Positions 25,990-34,997 of a stretch of DNA of 36,046 nt are shown here, in pieces; the first letter of the stretch is position 1, and every line of letters begins with the position of its first letter. A program made the position numbers and the translations under genes. The notes under the pieces are model-generated. The model was given only the letters and a program-made list of their open reading frames with translations, searched no databases and was not told where the DNA came from. This stretch comes from a virus, in IMG/VR virus record IMGVR_UViG_3300035232_001386, positions 1-36,046 of that record; one strand, written 5' to 3'.

Positions 25990-26006
25990 ACACGCTCTGG
26001 GTTTTA
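25976..26006 (+). terminator. Intrinsic terminator overlapping a stop codon
   Basis: CCCAGAaGCG (25976-25985, bulged A) pairs with CGCTCTGGG (25993-26001) around ATAAACA and is followed by TTTT. The stop codon TAA (25987-25989) lies in the loop. A competing stem AAGCGATAAA (25981-25990)/TTTATCGCTT (26003-26012) is also possible. Confidence 0.75.
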
Positions 26007-26014
26007 TCGCTTGA

Positions 26015-26022
26015 ACTATTTA
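26015..26022 (+). promoter_or_regulatory. Putative late promoter element ACTATTTA
   Basis: Exact octamer inside the perfect inverted repeat TGAACTATTTAGTTCA (26012-26027), 23 bases before the tape measure start. Confidence 0.55.
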
Positions 26023-26045
26023 GTTCATAACATGAGGGATTGCAT

Positions 26046-28502
26046 ATGGCTGATGGGAACGAAGAAGGTAAAGTAACTAAAGAAAAGATTTTAGCTGCTA
26101 TCAAAGAACTTAATAAAGCTGAAAAGAAAGAGTTGCTAGCAGCACTCGGAGCTTCAGGTGTGGGATCTTTCTTGACTGATAAAGATATCTCTAGAGCCGA
26201 GGACTATAATAGAGTCTTGCAAGCTACTGCTGCAGCCATGGGCGACCTTGAAGGTGCTGCAAAAGCTCAACAAATCTTATTAGAAGAGAGTTTTTTAGAT
26301 AAAGTAAAAGACGCATTCAAAGGTCAAGAAATCTTAGGAAAAAAAATCAAAGAAGCAGAAGAGGCTCTTAGCGATTTTAAAAAAGGAAACAAAGATGCCT
26401 TAAGTGATTTAACTACATCTTTGGGCATTGATCCTGAAGAAATGAAACGAATGCAAGAAGCGTTGCAATACACCCAAGACATGATTGAAGGTGTGAAAAT
26501 TTACGGCGCAGAAACAGACAAGGTGGCTGGTAAGGTTGGTGGACTGTTTGGTCTACAAGAAAAATATTCTTCCAGCACTCTTGGAAGCCTAACTAAGCTA
26601 TCTGCTGCAATGAAAGAGGGTGGGGAACAACAAAGGTTGGCACAACTGGCATTTAAAAATTCAATGTCGGAAATGTTCAACATTGGAAACATCGGATTAA
26701 ACATCTTCAGTGCACTGAAAGATATAAATGTTCAAATGTTTAAAAACTTTGATTCTGCTTCAGCAGCACTAGCAAAGTCAACAGGCCAAGGACGAAAGTT
26801 TCAAGAGACAATGTATGATGTGTCTCGCGAAGGAAACCAGTTTGGAATCTCCATGGATAATGCTCAAGCAGCCATTGGCACATTGGTCGACCAAACATCG
26901 AATTTTACCAACCTATCAAAATCAACAGCTCAAAACATTGCCTTAACTGTAGCTCAGATGGAAAAGCTTGGAGTTTCCACTGCTGATTCGGCCAAGATTT
27001 TTCAAAACTTCAATCAAGGATTGGGAATCAGTGCTGAAGAATCTGCAAAAATGCAAGTTGAATTAGCAATGGCTGGGACCTCAATCGGGATCAGTTCCGC
27101 TAAAATCACAAAAGATTTCAATGCATCTCTTTCAACTTTGATGGTTTATGGTCGAGAGTCTCTAGATGTTTTCAAAGGGCTCGCCGCAGCAGCAAAAGCT
27201 GCTGGTGTTGAGACATCAACTCTTCTTGGGATTGCTGGTAAATTTGACACATTTGCAGGAGCTGCAGAAGGTGTTGGAAAACTCAATGCTCTTCTTGGAA
27301 CTCAATTATCAACAACAGAGATGTTGATGGCTACGGAAGATGAGCGTATTAAAATGCTCGTTGAATCTGTTCAAGCCGGTGGTGTGGCATTTAAAGATAT
27401 GGATCGTTTCCAACAAAAGGCAATTGCGAATGCTGCGGGAATTACCGATATGGCAGAAGCAAATCGAATCTTTGGGATGTCTCTCGAAGCTTATGAGGAG
27501 AATGAAAGAAAACTAAAAGCATCTGCTGATGCTCAAAAGAAAATGGAAGAAGCGCTAGCACCGACAGTTAAACTAATGGACACAATGAAGATTCTTGGTC
27601 AAGAACTTGTTGTTGCTCTAAAGCCAGTAATAGAAAAAATTCAAGAGTTGGCAGACTATGCACGTGAAGCTTTTGGAGACATGAGTACGGAAACTAAAGA
27701 GTTAATTGGTTTCGGGCTATTGCTAGCTTCTGGATTCATGGCTCTTGTTCCAATCTTCGCTGCTGGTGGAACTTTAGTGATGGGACTTGCAACAACAGCA
27801 GGCACGCTTGGAATGATGGCTGGAGCCTCTACGGCTACCGCTGGTGGGATTACTGCAACCGCAACTGCAGCTGCTGCGGCAACACCAGCGCTTGCTGGGA
27901 TGGCTGCACCGTTAGCGGCTATTGCTGCCGAACTAGGTGTTATTCTTGGTCCGATTGCACTGATTGCTATCGGGATTGGAATTGCAACCATTGCATTTGC
28001 AGGATTCGCCTATGCTGTCGTCGAATTACTTAAGCCTGTTGTAGGTATTGTTGCAGACTTTCTAAACTTTATTTACGATGGCCTCACTGGGATTGGAAGT
28101 GCTATAGCAGCAGCATTCAGCACAAGCGACGCAGATGTAGCAATAGAAGGATTTAGAACAAGATCTGTTGAGGCCATGGCAGACATCGTCATGTCAATCG
28201 GAACAGACGATTCAGTCGTCGAGAGAACAGCAGCGATGGTTGCTGAAATTAACAAGTTAGGTCAGGACGTAAAAGTAAGCTCCACAATTGAGAACTTGGC
28301 CCTACTTACTGCAGGGACCGCAACTTCAATAACTGGAGAGAAAGTAAAGACAAGCACAACGAATGTGACAGCAAAAGTTCAAAACTTTTTTGAGGGAATG
28401 CAAATGACTCTTAGTGTTGACGGCGCAGAGTTTAAGGGATATGTTGAAAACGTCTCTGAGAAAGTCGCAGGAGAAGTAGTCGGTGGGGAGAGGGTAGTTT
28501 AA
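26046..28502 (+). CDS. Tail tape measure protein
   Basis: 818 residues from ATG 26046, chosen because GAGGG (26034-26038) is well placed; an in-frame TTG at 26040 is too close to it. Helical, Ala/Lys/Glu-rich throughout with a coiled-coil N-terminal half (VTKEKILAAIKELNKAEKKE), phage minor tail-type ALGAS/AALAKSTGQGRKF segments, and a long hydrophobic Gly/Ala segment at ~552-660 (LLLASGFMALVPIFAAGGTL ... IALIAIGIGIATIAFAGFAY). Such a segment is typical of tape measures, which fix tail length and can form a membrane channel on ejection. Position after the chaperone-like pair and before the baseplate genes agrees. It replaces T4 gp29 (590 residues) in role. Confidence 0.85.
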   Translation: MADGNEEGKVTKEKILAAIKELNKAEKKELLAALGASGVGSFLTDKDISRAEDYNRVLQATAAAMGDLEGAAKAQQILLEESFLDKVKDAFKGQEILGKKIKEAEEALSDFKKGNKDALSDLTTSLGIDPEEMKRMQEALQYTQDMIEGVKIYGAETDKVAGKVGGLFGLQEKYSSSTLGSLTKLSAAMKEGGEQQRLAQLAFKNSMSEMFNIGNIGLNIFSALKDINVQMFKNFDSASAALAKSTGQGRKFQETMYDVSREGNQFGISMDNAQAAIGTLVDQTSNFTNLSKSTAQNIALTVAQMEKLGVSTADSAKIFQNFNQGLGISAEESAKMQVELAMAGTSIGISSAKITKDFNASLSTLMVYGRESLDVFKGLAAAAKAAGVETSTLLGIAGKFDTFAGAAEGVGKLNALLGTQLSTTEMLMATEDERIKMLVESVQAGGVAFKDMDRFQQKAIANAAGITDMAEANRIFGMSLEAYEENERKLKASADAQKKMEEALAPTVKLMDTMKILGQELVVALKPVIEKIQELADYAREAFGDMSTETKELIGFGLLLASGFMALVPIFAAGGTLVMGLATTAGTLGMMAGASTATAGGITATATAAAAATPALAGMAAPLAAIAAELGVILGPIALIAIGIGIATIAFAGFAYAVVELLKPVVGIVADFLNFIYDGLTGIGSAIAAAFSTSDADVAIEGFRTRSVEAMADIVMSIGTDDSVVERTAAMVAEINKLGQDVKVSSTIENLALLTAGTATSITGEKVKTSTTNVTAKVQNFFEGMQMTLSVDGAEFKGYVENVSEKVAGEVVGGERVV

Positions 28503-28503
28503 A

Positions 28504-29076
28504 ATGAGTTTTATTACAGAATATAAGAATGGCAAAGAGGCTGTTTTAAAGATTTCATCAGCACAAGGCAAGCTAGATGTAGAATTTCCAGCATTTCTTA
28601 CATCGTTTACAAATAGTTTCTCTTCAAATTGGAGCGAAGAGCAGGTCTATGGTCGCCAAGATGTAATCGGAACGTTTCAGTCTACAAGAAGAAAGATCAA
28701 TGTTGGATTTGACATTGTTTCTGGGAATCTTGATGAGGCAAAAAAGAACATGGAGATGATAAATAAAGTCTCAAGAATGCTTTACCCCTCTTACACAGGA
28801 TCCACAAGTAATGCACTTGTGTTGTCGAAAGTTCCATTGGTAACAATCCAGTTTGGAAATCTTCTTCGTGAAGAAGGTGGTCCACTATTAGGATGGATTA
28901 GTAGCTGGTCTGCAAACCCAGTACTAGATTTGGGAATGTTCACGCCAGCCCCAGGAATGTTCTTTCCGAAAGTCTACAATGCCACCATTGACTTTACGCC
29001 ACAACATAAGCAAGATCTTGGATTTAACACTGGTGCGGGTGGTAATCCTACAAAGTTTCCATATGATGGAGGATAA
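28504..29076 (+). CDS. Baseplate/tube-junction structural protein
   Basis: 190 residues, ATG 28504, one base after the tape measure stop; the ribosome site is in the preceding gene (GGGGAGAGGG). Motifs: SSNWSEEQVYGRQDVIGTFQ, RRKINVGFDIVS, DEAKKNMEMINKVSRMLYPS and PLLGWISSWS. I know this pattern (YGRxDxI..FQ.T+R.I...FD+...DEA..N+..+..L..MLYP.Y) from marine T4-like structural proteins beside the LysM-type gp53-like gene. Inferred role: ring joining baseplate and tube, comparable to T4 gp48/gp54 in position; the number cannot be fixed. Confidence 0.65.
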   Translation: MSFITEYKNGKEAVLKISSAQGKLDVEFPAFLTSFTNSFSSNWSEEQVYGRQDVIGTFQSTRRKINVGFDIVSGNLDEAKKNMEMINKVSRMLYPSYTGSTSNALVLSKVPLVTIQFGNLLREEGGPLLGWISSWSANPVLDLGMFTPAPGMFFPKVYNATIDFTPQHKQDLGFNTGAGGNPTKFPYDGG

Positions 29077-29078
29077 TC

Positions 29079-29414
29079 ATGTCGAGATACAATTCTAGAA
29101 GAAAAGGGACAAACCGAAACGAAAAATGGGAAAAAACATTTGAAGATCGAGGAGTCAAAGAGATTCAACAATACGCAACTCCGAGATTCAAAAAAGTAAC
29201 TGAAAAGCAAATGCGGCGAATCGTTACAAAGGATTACATTTGGAAACAGGGAGATCGCATGTGGAGATTGGCATCTAGAGAATTTGGAGACCCCCGATTA
29301 TGGTGGGTCATTGCAAGGATGAACAACAAACCAACAGACGCATTGTTTGAAACAGGTCAGATCGTCAAGATTCCAACAGACGTAACGATTGCATTGGAGG
29401 TTTTCGGTGTCTGA
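29079..29414 (+). CDS. 53: Baseplate wedge protein with LysM-like domain (gp53-like)
   Basis: 111 residues, ATG 29079 after GGAGG (29068-29072 region), 2 bases after the previous gene. Basic N-terminus (MSRYNSRRKGTNRNEKWEK) then KDYIWKQGDRMWRLASREFG, WWVIARMNN, GQIVKIPTD: the LysM-like fold described for T4 gp53, which joins baseplate wedges. Small versions like this are usual in marine T4-like phages. The end overlaps the next gene by 8 bases. Confidence 0.75.
   Translation: MSRYNSRRKGTNRNEKWEKTFEDRGVKEIQQYATPRFKKVTEKQMRRIVTKDYIWKQGDRMWRLASREFGDPRLWWVIARMNNKPTDALFETGQIVKIPTDVTIALEVFGV
29396..29400 (+). promoter_or_regulatory. Ribosome site deciding the GTG start of the hub gene
   Basis: GGAGG 6 bases before GTG 29407, inside the end of the gp53-like gene. 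The alternative TTG at 29389 lies before this site and has none. Confidence 0.75.
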
Positions 29415-32400
29415 CTATGATGAAATAATTGAAAAACTAGATCTATGGATTGAAAAATTTGAGCCTTCAATTCCGTGGACGGCTGGAGCAGTATTTGCTA
29501 CGATTGGTGGTGCAATTGGTGGTGTGGCTGGTTTCTTGGTCGGTCTACCATTTGGTGGCATCACGGGAATCCCCGCTGGTGTTGCTGGTGCTGCTGGTGG
29601 TGCAGCTCTTGGTACATCTTTGTGGGCTTTGATCGAGGGCGCTGAGGAGGTCGGACTTTTGGACGGATCAGAAGACTATACAAATGGAGGACCCGGCGGA
29701 AAAGGGTCAGTATACTTAAATAATTATTATTACAAATCGCTTTCAACTATCAGAGTGGCGGTCCAGGAATCTGAGCAATCAGGGACAGACATCCAAAAAT
29801 CTGCCGCTATCTTCAGCGCTAGGATACTCCTAGGAGATGTTAGCAATTACACCAACGACAACCCAGCGAATGAAGTTACTTTTATCCCTCATCAGTTATG
29901 GGAATCTGTTTTTACATACAAATCAATTAGCCAGTCAAAATTTATAGCCTCGTTTGCCCTGAGGATGTTGGCGGAGAACGGCCCGCACGTGCCGGCAAAT
30001 GTGGTCCAGGCTATTACCAAAAATGCAATAAAGTCTATAGGAAATGGCAAGTTCCTAAGTAGATTTGCCCTAGGGAGGATCCCACAAATCCGAACAGCAA
30101 TCACCCTAATCCCCTTTAGTGAAGCAAAAAAAAGGGTCTCAATGGTTGTGAGAGACGAGATTAGAAACTTGAAAGGGATTCAGATACAAGTGAATCCACC
30201 ACCCACACTCACTGGTGTAAAAATCTTTTCTCTCCAACAAGGAGATGAAGGAGGGAAAAAGGTTTGGGAGATTCAACCCGAGAGGTTACAAAAGGGCATC
30301 AAAAAAGTGGACCAGTCAGTCTTAACGCCCGACATGGTTGGCAAGAAACATCTCAATGCGTTGAGCATCAACTGGCCAACTCAAGTAATCGGAGAATTGG
30401 ACTCGGAGGATGAAGATGAAAAGAAACTGCGGGCATCTTTACAAAGCTTTGATGAAATTAGTGAAACAACAGACTTAACAACTTACAAATTCAAATATTG
30501 GAGAGAAGTTGATCCAGATTTATTAGATGACATGGGATTTGGGCTCGGGTTTATTAGTAGTGGCATCGAATGGCTTGCTGATAATAAAGACCAAAAGCCA
30601 GAAGACCTTGTAGATAAAGGCCTATCCAGCGCTTATCTGCAGTATATCTTGGAAGTCATTCGGGTCAGTAAAGGCCTCACCTTAAAGACAGACGAAACAA
30701 CTGTCTCAACCATTTTTGCAAAGATTTTTGACACTAATCTAGCCAGAAGAATGTATGGATACATCGCAGTAGATAAGGAGATTGCTCGAAGAGTTGCTTT
30801 TATGAAAAAAGTAGCGGAAATTGTAGAAGGTCGAGACGAAGGTGAGAAGGGGAATCCACTAACAGACGAAGAGCTCAAGCAAGCAGAACAGGCTGGTCTA
30901 GATGGTTTCAAGACTGGTGATGCAGATACTATCGAGATCGAAGCACTTGATGAAAATGCTGTCAAGAACATGCAAAAGTTCTATAAACAATGTGCTCTCA
31001 TGATGAACATTAAAAAGCTTCGCGATGATTATGAAGACACAATCAAACAAAAATACACAAATGCAGCTTATGATGGCAGATTTTGCGTTATCAAATCTGG
31101 TGAGTCTAAGCCAAACCAAGAGACGATTCTTACCAAACTAATTTCATCTCAACATCAACAAAAATTATTTGAACTTGAACCATGGCAAGTGTCTTCATTG
31201 ACTCCAAAGCTAGGACTATTTAAAATCTTAGATTCCGGAAATGGCAACACAAAAGAAGTTGAGTTCGAATTCGAAAGAACCTCCAAAATAGATAGACAAG
31301 AAGTCAAAGGACAAGATTATACATCTCCCGCTACCACATTTATGGGGTCCGATTTTGACAAAGGGAATGGTGTGGGCGTAAAAGAGTTCTCGATTGAGTT
31401 CGCAGGAACAAATCCAGCGGAAGCTCGCAATGACATCAAGGCTACATTAAAATTATTTTTTCAAACATTCACGGATTTTATTCGCTATAGAAAATCGAAA
31501 GGCGGAACGGCTGCGGATGTCTATAGATATGCTGATCTCGTCATTCAGCCAAAGCCAAACAAAAATAGCACTACAGCCTATGGTCAAGACGTTACAAATA
31601 AGAGAGCCTACGATGCTGCATTCTATAGAATTAGAGCAGATCTCGGCTATTATGTCCCAGACTTTGCAGATAAAGACTTGAAAGATGCAATCGAGCATCA
31701 AAACAAATCATTCATGCTAACAATGGTTGATCACGACATCTCTTTCAATAAAGACGGAAGCGTTGGCATAACGATTGAATATAGAGCCTACCTTGAGTCA
31801 CTCTTAAAGATGCCTCGATTAGATGCACTAGCCAGTCCAGACTTGATTCAAAAGCGGCAAGAAAATGCAACGAAGCTAGCATCTGAATTATTGATGGGAG
31901 AATGTTCAGTTGAGCAAATCAGAGAGCTTCAAATAAGCCTACAATCTCAAGAAGAGGCAATCGCTCAAAAATCATTGAGATCAATCCTAAATCGACTCGA
32001 AGAACGTGGCGTCATCTACAATGCCAAAGTTAGTGACGAAGATAGAAATTTCTTCCTAAACAATGGATTCTTCAACAAGTGTGGTCTTGACCAATTCAAT
32101 CAAGAAGAAAACGGAGACAACACCGATCTTGGTAAAGCCATAAGTCAAGAACTACCTGAAGAATCGAGTGGGTTCGACTTCTTGGATACAAAAGATTCTC
32201 TTATTCAATTTTTCTATTTTGGAGATCTTCTTTATACAATCCTTGATTGCGCTTATGACGAGAATAGTAATCCGAGGGACGGAATGAGCAACAACAGAAT
32301 TGTTCTTGGATCTTTCGAGTTTGATTCATTTGCTTCGAGTGCCCCGGGCGGATCAGTCTATGGAATTGATCAGATGCCAATCTCAGTTGATTTCTTTTCT

Positions 32401-33831
32401 CGATGGTTTGTCGACAATGTTATCAGTCAAAAAAGCACAAGAAAAACATTTCCTGTTCTTAATTTTATAAGACAACTCTCCAATTCTCTAATAAGAAAAT
32501 CTTTACTTGAAAATTGTGTTAACAAAGAGATGGATAGGGGCTTGCGTTTTCAAACAGGTCAAGTAACAGCTTATAGCGAAAGTGGGGACCCGCTTGTAGA
32601 AATTGCAAAGGATTCATTTCGTAAGGGAAACCCTGTGATAAATGTTGATGAATACAGAGGCGGACTGCTGCCGCTAAAAGGAAGTCCGTCTGAGAAGTCG
32701 GATAATGGAAGTTATTGGAATTACATTGTTCTTAGTTCAATGGGCTCAACTCTCTCATACACCGGTAACGGAACTTATGAAGATGATGTTAAGCAAGGTA
32801 GATTTCACGTTCAGATTGGCCAAAAGTCTGGTTTAGTGAAGTCGATTTCTTTGTCAAAAACAAGTCAATCTTACCTTAAGGAAGCAAGATTTTTTCAGAA
32901 TGGTATCGATGGAATCTTGCAACTATCAAACGTTTACGTTGCAAATGTCGAGATGTTCGGAAACACAGTTTTTTATCCAGGAATGGAATTCTTTTTCAAC
33001 CCTTATGGCCTCGGCGGCGGAACAGAGTTTGGAGTTCCAAATGACCCATCGAAGAAATCTATCGCATGGAAAATGGGCATTGGTGGCTATCACACCGTTC
33101 TCAGTGTAAAAACGACCTTAACACCAGGCAAGTTCACGACAAGCATCAAGGGGCAACAGTATTACTCTGGTGATGGCTCAGGAAACTCCGATCTCGAAAA
33201 AAGAAGAACCGATGGCCAAACAAGCATCGAGGACTATAAACCATTTTGGGACGGTACATCAGACGGTGGAGAAAAAGAAAGCAAAGAAGCGTGCAATAGA
33301 ACAATCTCTAGCGTTCAATTTGGCTCCGCAGAAGAAGCAGAAGCCAGCCCAGCAGGCACTCCAACAGCAAGCGGTGCAACACCCGCTCCAGTTGAAGAGG
33401 TGGCTCCAGAAACGGAATCAGAACCTCCTACGTCGGAACTGCCACCAGTCACAACAGAAACAATTGAAGATCCAGAAGTAGAGTCAGACAATTCTACTAA
33501 TGACTCCTCCAATGAGGACCCCGCAGAGGCAATAGAAACAAATACATCTTCTTCATCGACTGAACAAGAATCCGATACGGTAGTAATTACAGCCGAGAGT
33601 CAGAATGCACCAGTCACAGTCAGAAGTTCCTATCAGGGCAAACTAGTGACAACAAGAGATGTCACAATACGGTCATCAGCAACCTCCTACCGAGTGGAAA
33701 CCCAGGTGACAGAAGTTGGCGGGATGTTTACTGAAATGACCGACGGAACTGTTTATTTTCGGAGGGCGACCACAGAAGGGCTTGCGGAACCGGTAGAAAT
33801 CACAGATCACAGCAGGATTAGTAAACGATGA
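29407..33831 (+). CDS. Very large baseplate hub-like structural protein
   Basis: 1474 residues from GTG 29407. Residues ~19-78 are a hydrophobic Gly/Ala stretch (WTAGAVFATIGGAIGGVAGF ... GVAGAAGGAALGTSLWALIE) with glycine-zipper spacing, as in membrane-active segments. A large mixed core follows, with a helical charged part ~470-560. Near residue 1225, GGYHTVLSVKTTLTPGKFTT resembles the end of phage hub proteins of the gp27/gpD class. Residues ~1310-1398 are acidic, Pro/Ser/Thr-rich and probably disordered. The last ~75 residues are beta-rich (VTTRDVTIRSS...). Inferred role: central baseplate/hub with possible membrane contact at ejection. No lysozyme motif is seen. The stop overlaps the next start (ATGA). 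Confidence 0.55.
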   Translation: MSDYDEIIEKLDLWIEKFEPSIPWTAGAVFATIGGAIGGVAGFLVGLPFGGITGIPAGVAGAAGGAALGTSLWALIEGAEEVGLLDGSEDYTNGGPGGKGSVYLNNYYYKSLSTIRVAVQESEQSGTDIQKSAAIFSARILLGDVSNYTNDNPANEVTFIPHQLWESVFTYKSISQSKFIASFALRMLAENGPHVPANVVQAITKNAIKSIGNGKFLSRFALGRIPQIRTAITLIPFSEAKKRVSMVVRDEIRNLKGIQIQVNPPPTLTGVKIFSLQQGDEGGKKVWEIQPERLQKGIKKVDQSVLTPDMVGKKHLNALSINWPTQVIGELDSEDEDEKKLRASLQSFDEISETTDLTTYKFKYWREVDPDLLDDMGFGLGFISSGIEWLADNKDQKPEDLVDKGLSSAYLQYILEVIRVSKGLTLKTDETTVSTIFAKIFDTNLARRMYGYIAVDKEIARRVAFMKKVAEIVEGRDEGEKGNPLTDEELKQAEQAGLDGFKTGDADTIEIEALDENAVKNMQKFYKQCALMMNIKKLRDDYEDTIKQKYTNAAYDGRFCVIKSGESKPNQETILTKLISSQHQQKLFELEPWQVSSLTPKLGLFKILDSGNGNTKEVEFEFERTSKIDRQEVKGQDYTSPATTFMGSDFDKGNGVGVKEFSIEFAGTNPAEARNDIKATLKLFFQTFTDFIRYRKSKGGTAADVYRYADLVIQPKPNKNSTTAYGQDVTNKRAYDAAFYRIRADLGYYVPDFADKDLKDAIEHQNKSFMLTMVDHDISFNKDGSVGITIEYRAYLESLLKMPRLDALASPDLIQKRQENATKLASELLMGECSVEQIRELQISLQSQEEAIAQKSLRSILNRLEERGVIYNAKVSDEDRNFFLNNGFFNKCGLDQFNQEENGDNTDLGKAISQELPEESSGFDFLDTKDSLIQFFYFGDLLYTILDCAYDENSNPRDGMSNNRIVLGSFEFDSFASSAPGGSVYGIDQMPISVDFFSRWFVDNVISQKSTRKTFPVLNFIRQLSNSLIRKSLLENCVNKEMDRGLRFQTGQVTAYSESGDPLVEIAKDSFRKGNPVINVDEYRGGLLPLKGSPSEKSDNGSYWNYIVLSSMGSTLSYTGNGTYEDDVKQGRFHVQIGQKSGLVKSISLSKTSQSYLKEARFFQNGIDGILQLSNVYVANVEMFGNTVFYPGMEFFFNPYGLGGGTEFGVPNDPSKKSIAWKMGIGGYHTVLSVKTTLTPGKFTTSIKGQQYYSGDGSGNSDLEKRRTDGQTSIEDYKPFWDGTSDGGEKESKEACNRTISSVQFGSAEEAEASPAGTPTASGATPAPVEEVAPETESEPPTSELPPVTTETIEDPEVESDNSTNDSSNEDPAEAIETNTSSSSTEQESDTVVITAESQNAPVTVRSSYQGKLVTTRDVTIRSSATSYRVETQVTEVGGMFTEMTDGTVYFRRATTEGLAEPVEITDHSRISKR

Positions 33832-34997
33832 CAAGATTTAATGGAAAAAATAACTTAAAAACTAGTAGGTTAGCATTTGAGAGAGCCAAATATAGACTCG
33901 AAGCATTTGAGGATGACTATCCACACGTCTACAACATGGGCTTTGCCGAAAGAACTTTTTATGGACGCGTCAATAGATTGTTAGAACCTGTTGTAGTTAA
34001 AGAAGAATTTCTAAAAGAGATAACTGTTGCCGGACAAGATATCTCTTCTCATCGTGCAGTGAATTTTGTTGCTGATCAATTTATGGACATGGAACAACAT
34101 TTTGCAAAAGCATGTCGAATTGGTGCAATCCCAACTGATGATCCTATTTTGTCGTCATTAAAAATCAAGAGAGCCTATGAGAGCCCAATCAAAGGATTTA
34201 AAGAAACTTCAGAATCAGCAATGAGAAAAATCCTTGATGGCTTTATCATGAAACACAAGAGTCAAATCAACAGCTTTGATGATTTCACAAGGATCTTTGT
34301 TGACTACTACATTCATTCCGATATTACCGAGACTGTAATTCTATCAGATTACATGAAGTCTGTCAACTCAAACACCTTCCAATCAGGACTAGCTATGGAC
34401 ATTGCAGGGCTTGACTATTCAAACGACGCAATAAAAGAACAGCAAATGTTTAACTCCCCAGCGTTTAATTATTACATTAACATTGCAAAACAATACGGTT
34501 TTAGGGTAGATCAGAATAATCCAGGCGTCATTGTTTCAGATCTGGATTCACCTGTCACCGCTAACTATCGAAAGAGATACTTATTAACAACAGTTCAATC
34601 AGTCTTCGATAACCAATACCACAAAACAGTCTTAACTGATTTAATTCACTTAGAGAAGCTATTAATAGATTCTTACAACTCATATGTTAATAACAATCCA
34701 TATAATACACATTACAAATCATGTAATAACAATACAATAGCACATATTACTAATATAAAATATCATGTATATATACAATATAATACATTAGTATTAATAT
34801 ATATAAATATGAAAAACTTTTTTGAGGGTTCACCACTATCGCCCTCTTCTATAAAGCAAATCACACAGACTGCACAAAGCATTGCAAAACACGATAAAGA
34901 AAAGTCTATGCTCTACATTGAAGACCAGTTCAAGGCATTTTACAACCAGAAACACGGCTCCCTAACTTATTTTACAAAAAGAATCAAAAAAACTTGA
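33828..34997 (+). CDS. Baseplate-region structural protein, unknown
   Basis: 389 residues, ATG 33828 overlapping the previous stop, so translationally coupled. Helical protein: LKTSRLAFERAKYRLEAFED, FAERTFYGRVNRLLEP, FIMKHKSQINSFDDFTRIFV, NNPGVIVSDLDSPVTANYRK, ending YIEDQFKAFYNQKHGSLTYF. Proteins with this final pattern follow the hub gene in marine T4-like phages; no function is known to me. Residues ~285-328 are encoded by extremely AT-rich DNA with many ATA, TAT and AAT codons, unlike the rest of the gene, but the frame continues through it. The stop codon overlaps the -35 box of the next gene's promoter. Confidence 0.6.
   Translation: MTRFNGKNNLKTSRLAFERAKYRLEAFEDDYPHVYNMGFAERTFYGRVNRLLEPVVVKEEFLKEITVAGQDISSHRAVNFVADQFMDMEQHFAKACRIGAIPTDDPILSSLKIKRAYESPIKGFKETSESAMRKILDGFIMKHKSQINSFDDFTRIFVDYYIHSDITETVILSDYMKSVNSNTFQSGLAMDIAGLDYSNDAIKEQQMFNSPAFNYYINIAKQYGFRVDQNNPGVIVSDLDSPVTANYRKRYLLTTVQSVFDNQYHKTVLTDLIHLEKLLIDSYNSYVNNNPYNTHYKSCNNNTIAHITNIKYHVYIQYNTLVLIYINMKNFFEGSPLSPSSIKQITQTAQSIAKHDKEKSMLYIEDQFKAFYNQKHGSLTYFTKRIKKT
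34681..34812 (+). other. AT-rich island inside coding sequence
   Basis: About 130 bases with only about five G on the + strand and repeated TATATA/ATAATA/AATACATTA. It lies in frame within the previous gene and 260-390 bases upstream of the polymerase start. AATACATTA recurs at 35037-35045. Possible unwinding element or origin, or relaxed coding constraint. Confidence 0.6.

Noticed and set aside
31215-31222. ACTATTTA inside the hub-like gene
   Set aside because: It lies within coding sequence with no following start codon and ribosome site; about one chance hit is expected in this window.
34681-34812. AT-rich patch as an intron or inserted mobile element breaking the gene
   Set aside because: The frame continues through it, no ends or duplicated target bases are visible, and the sequence on both sides fits one protein.
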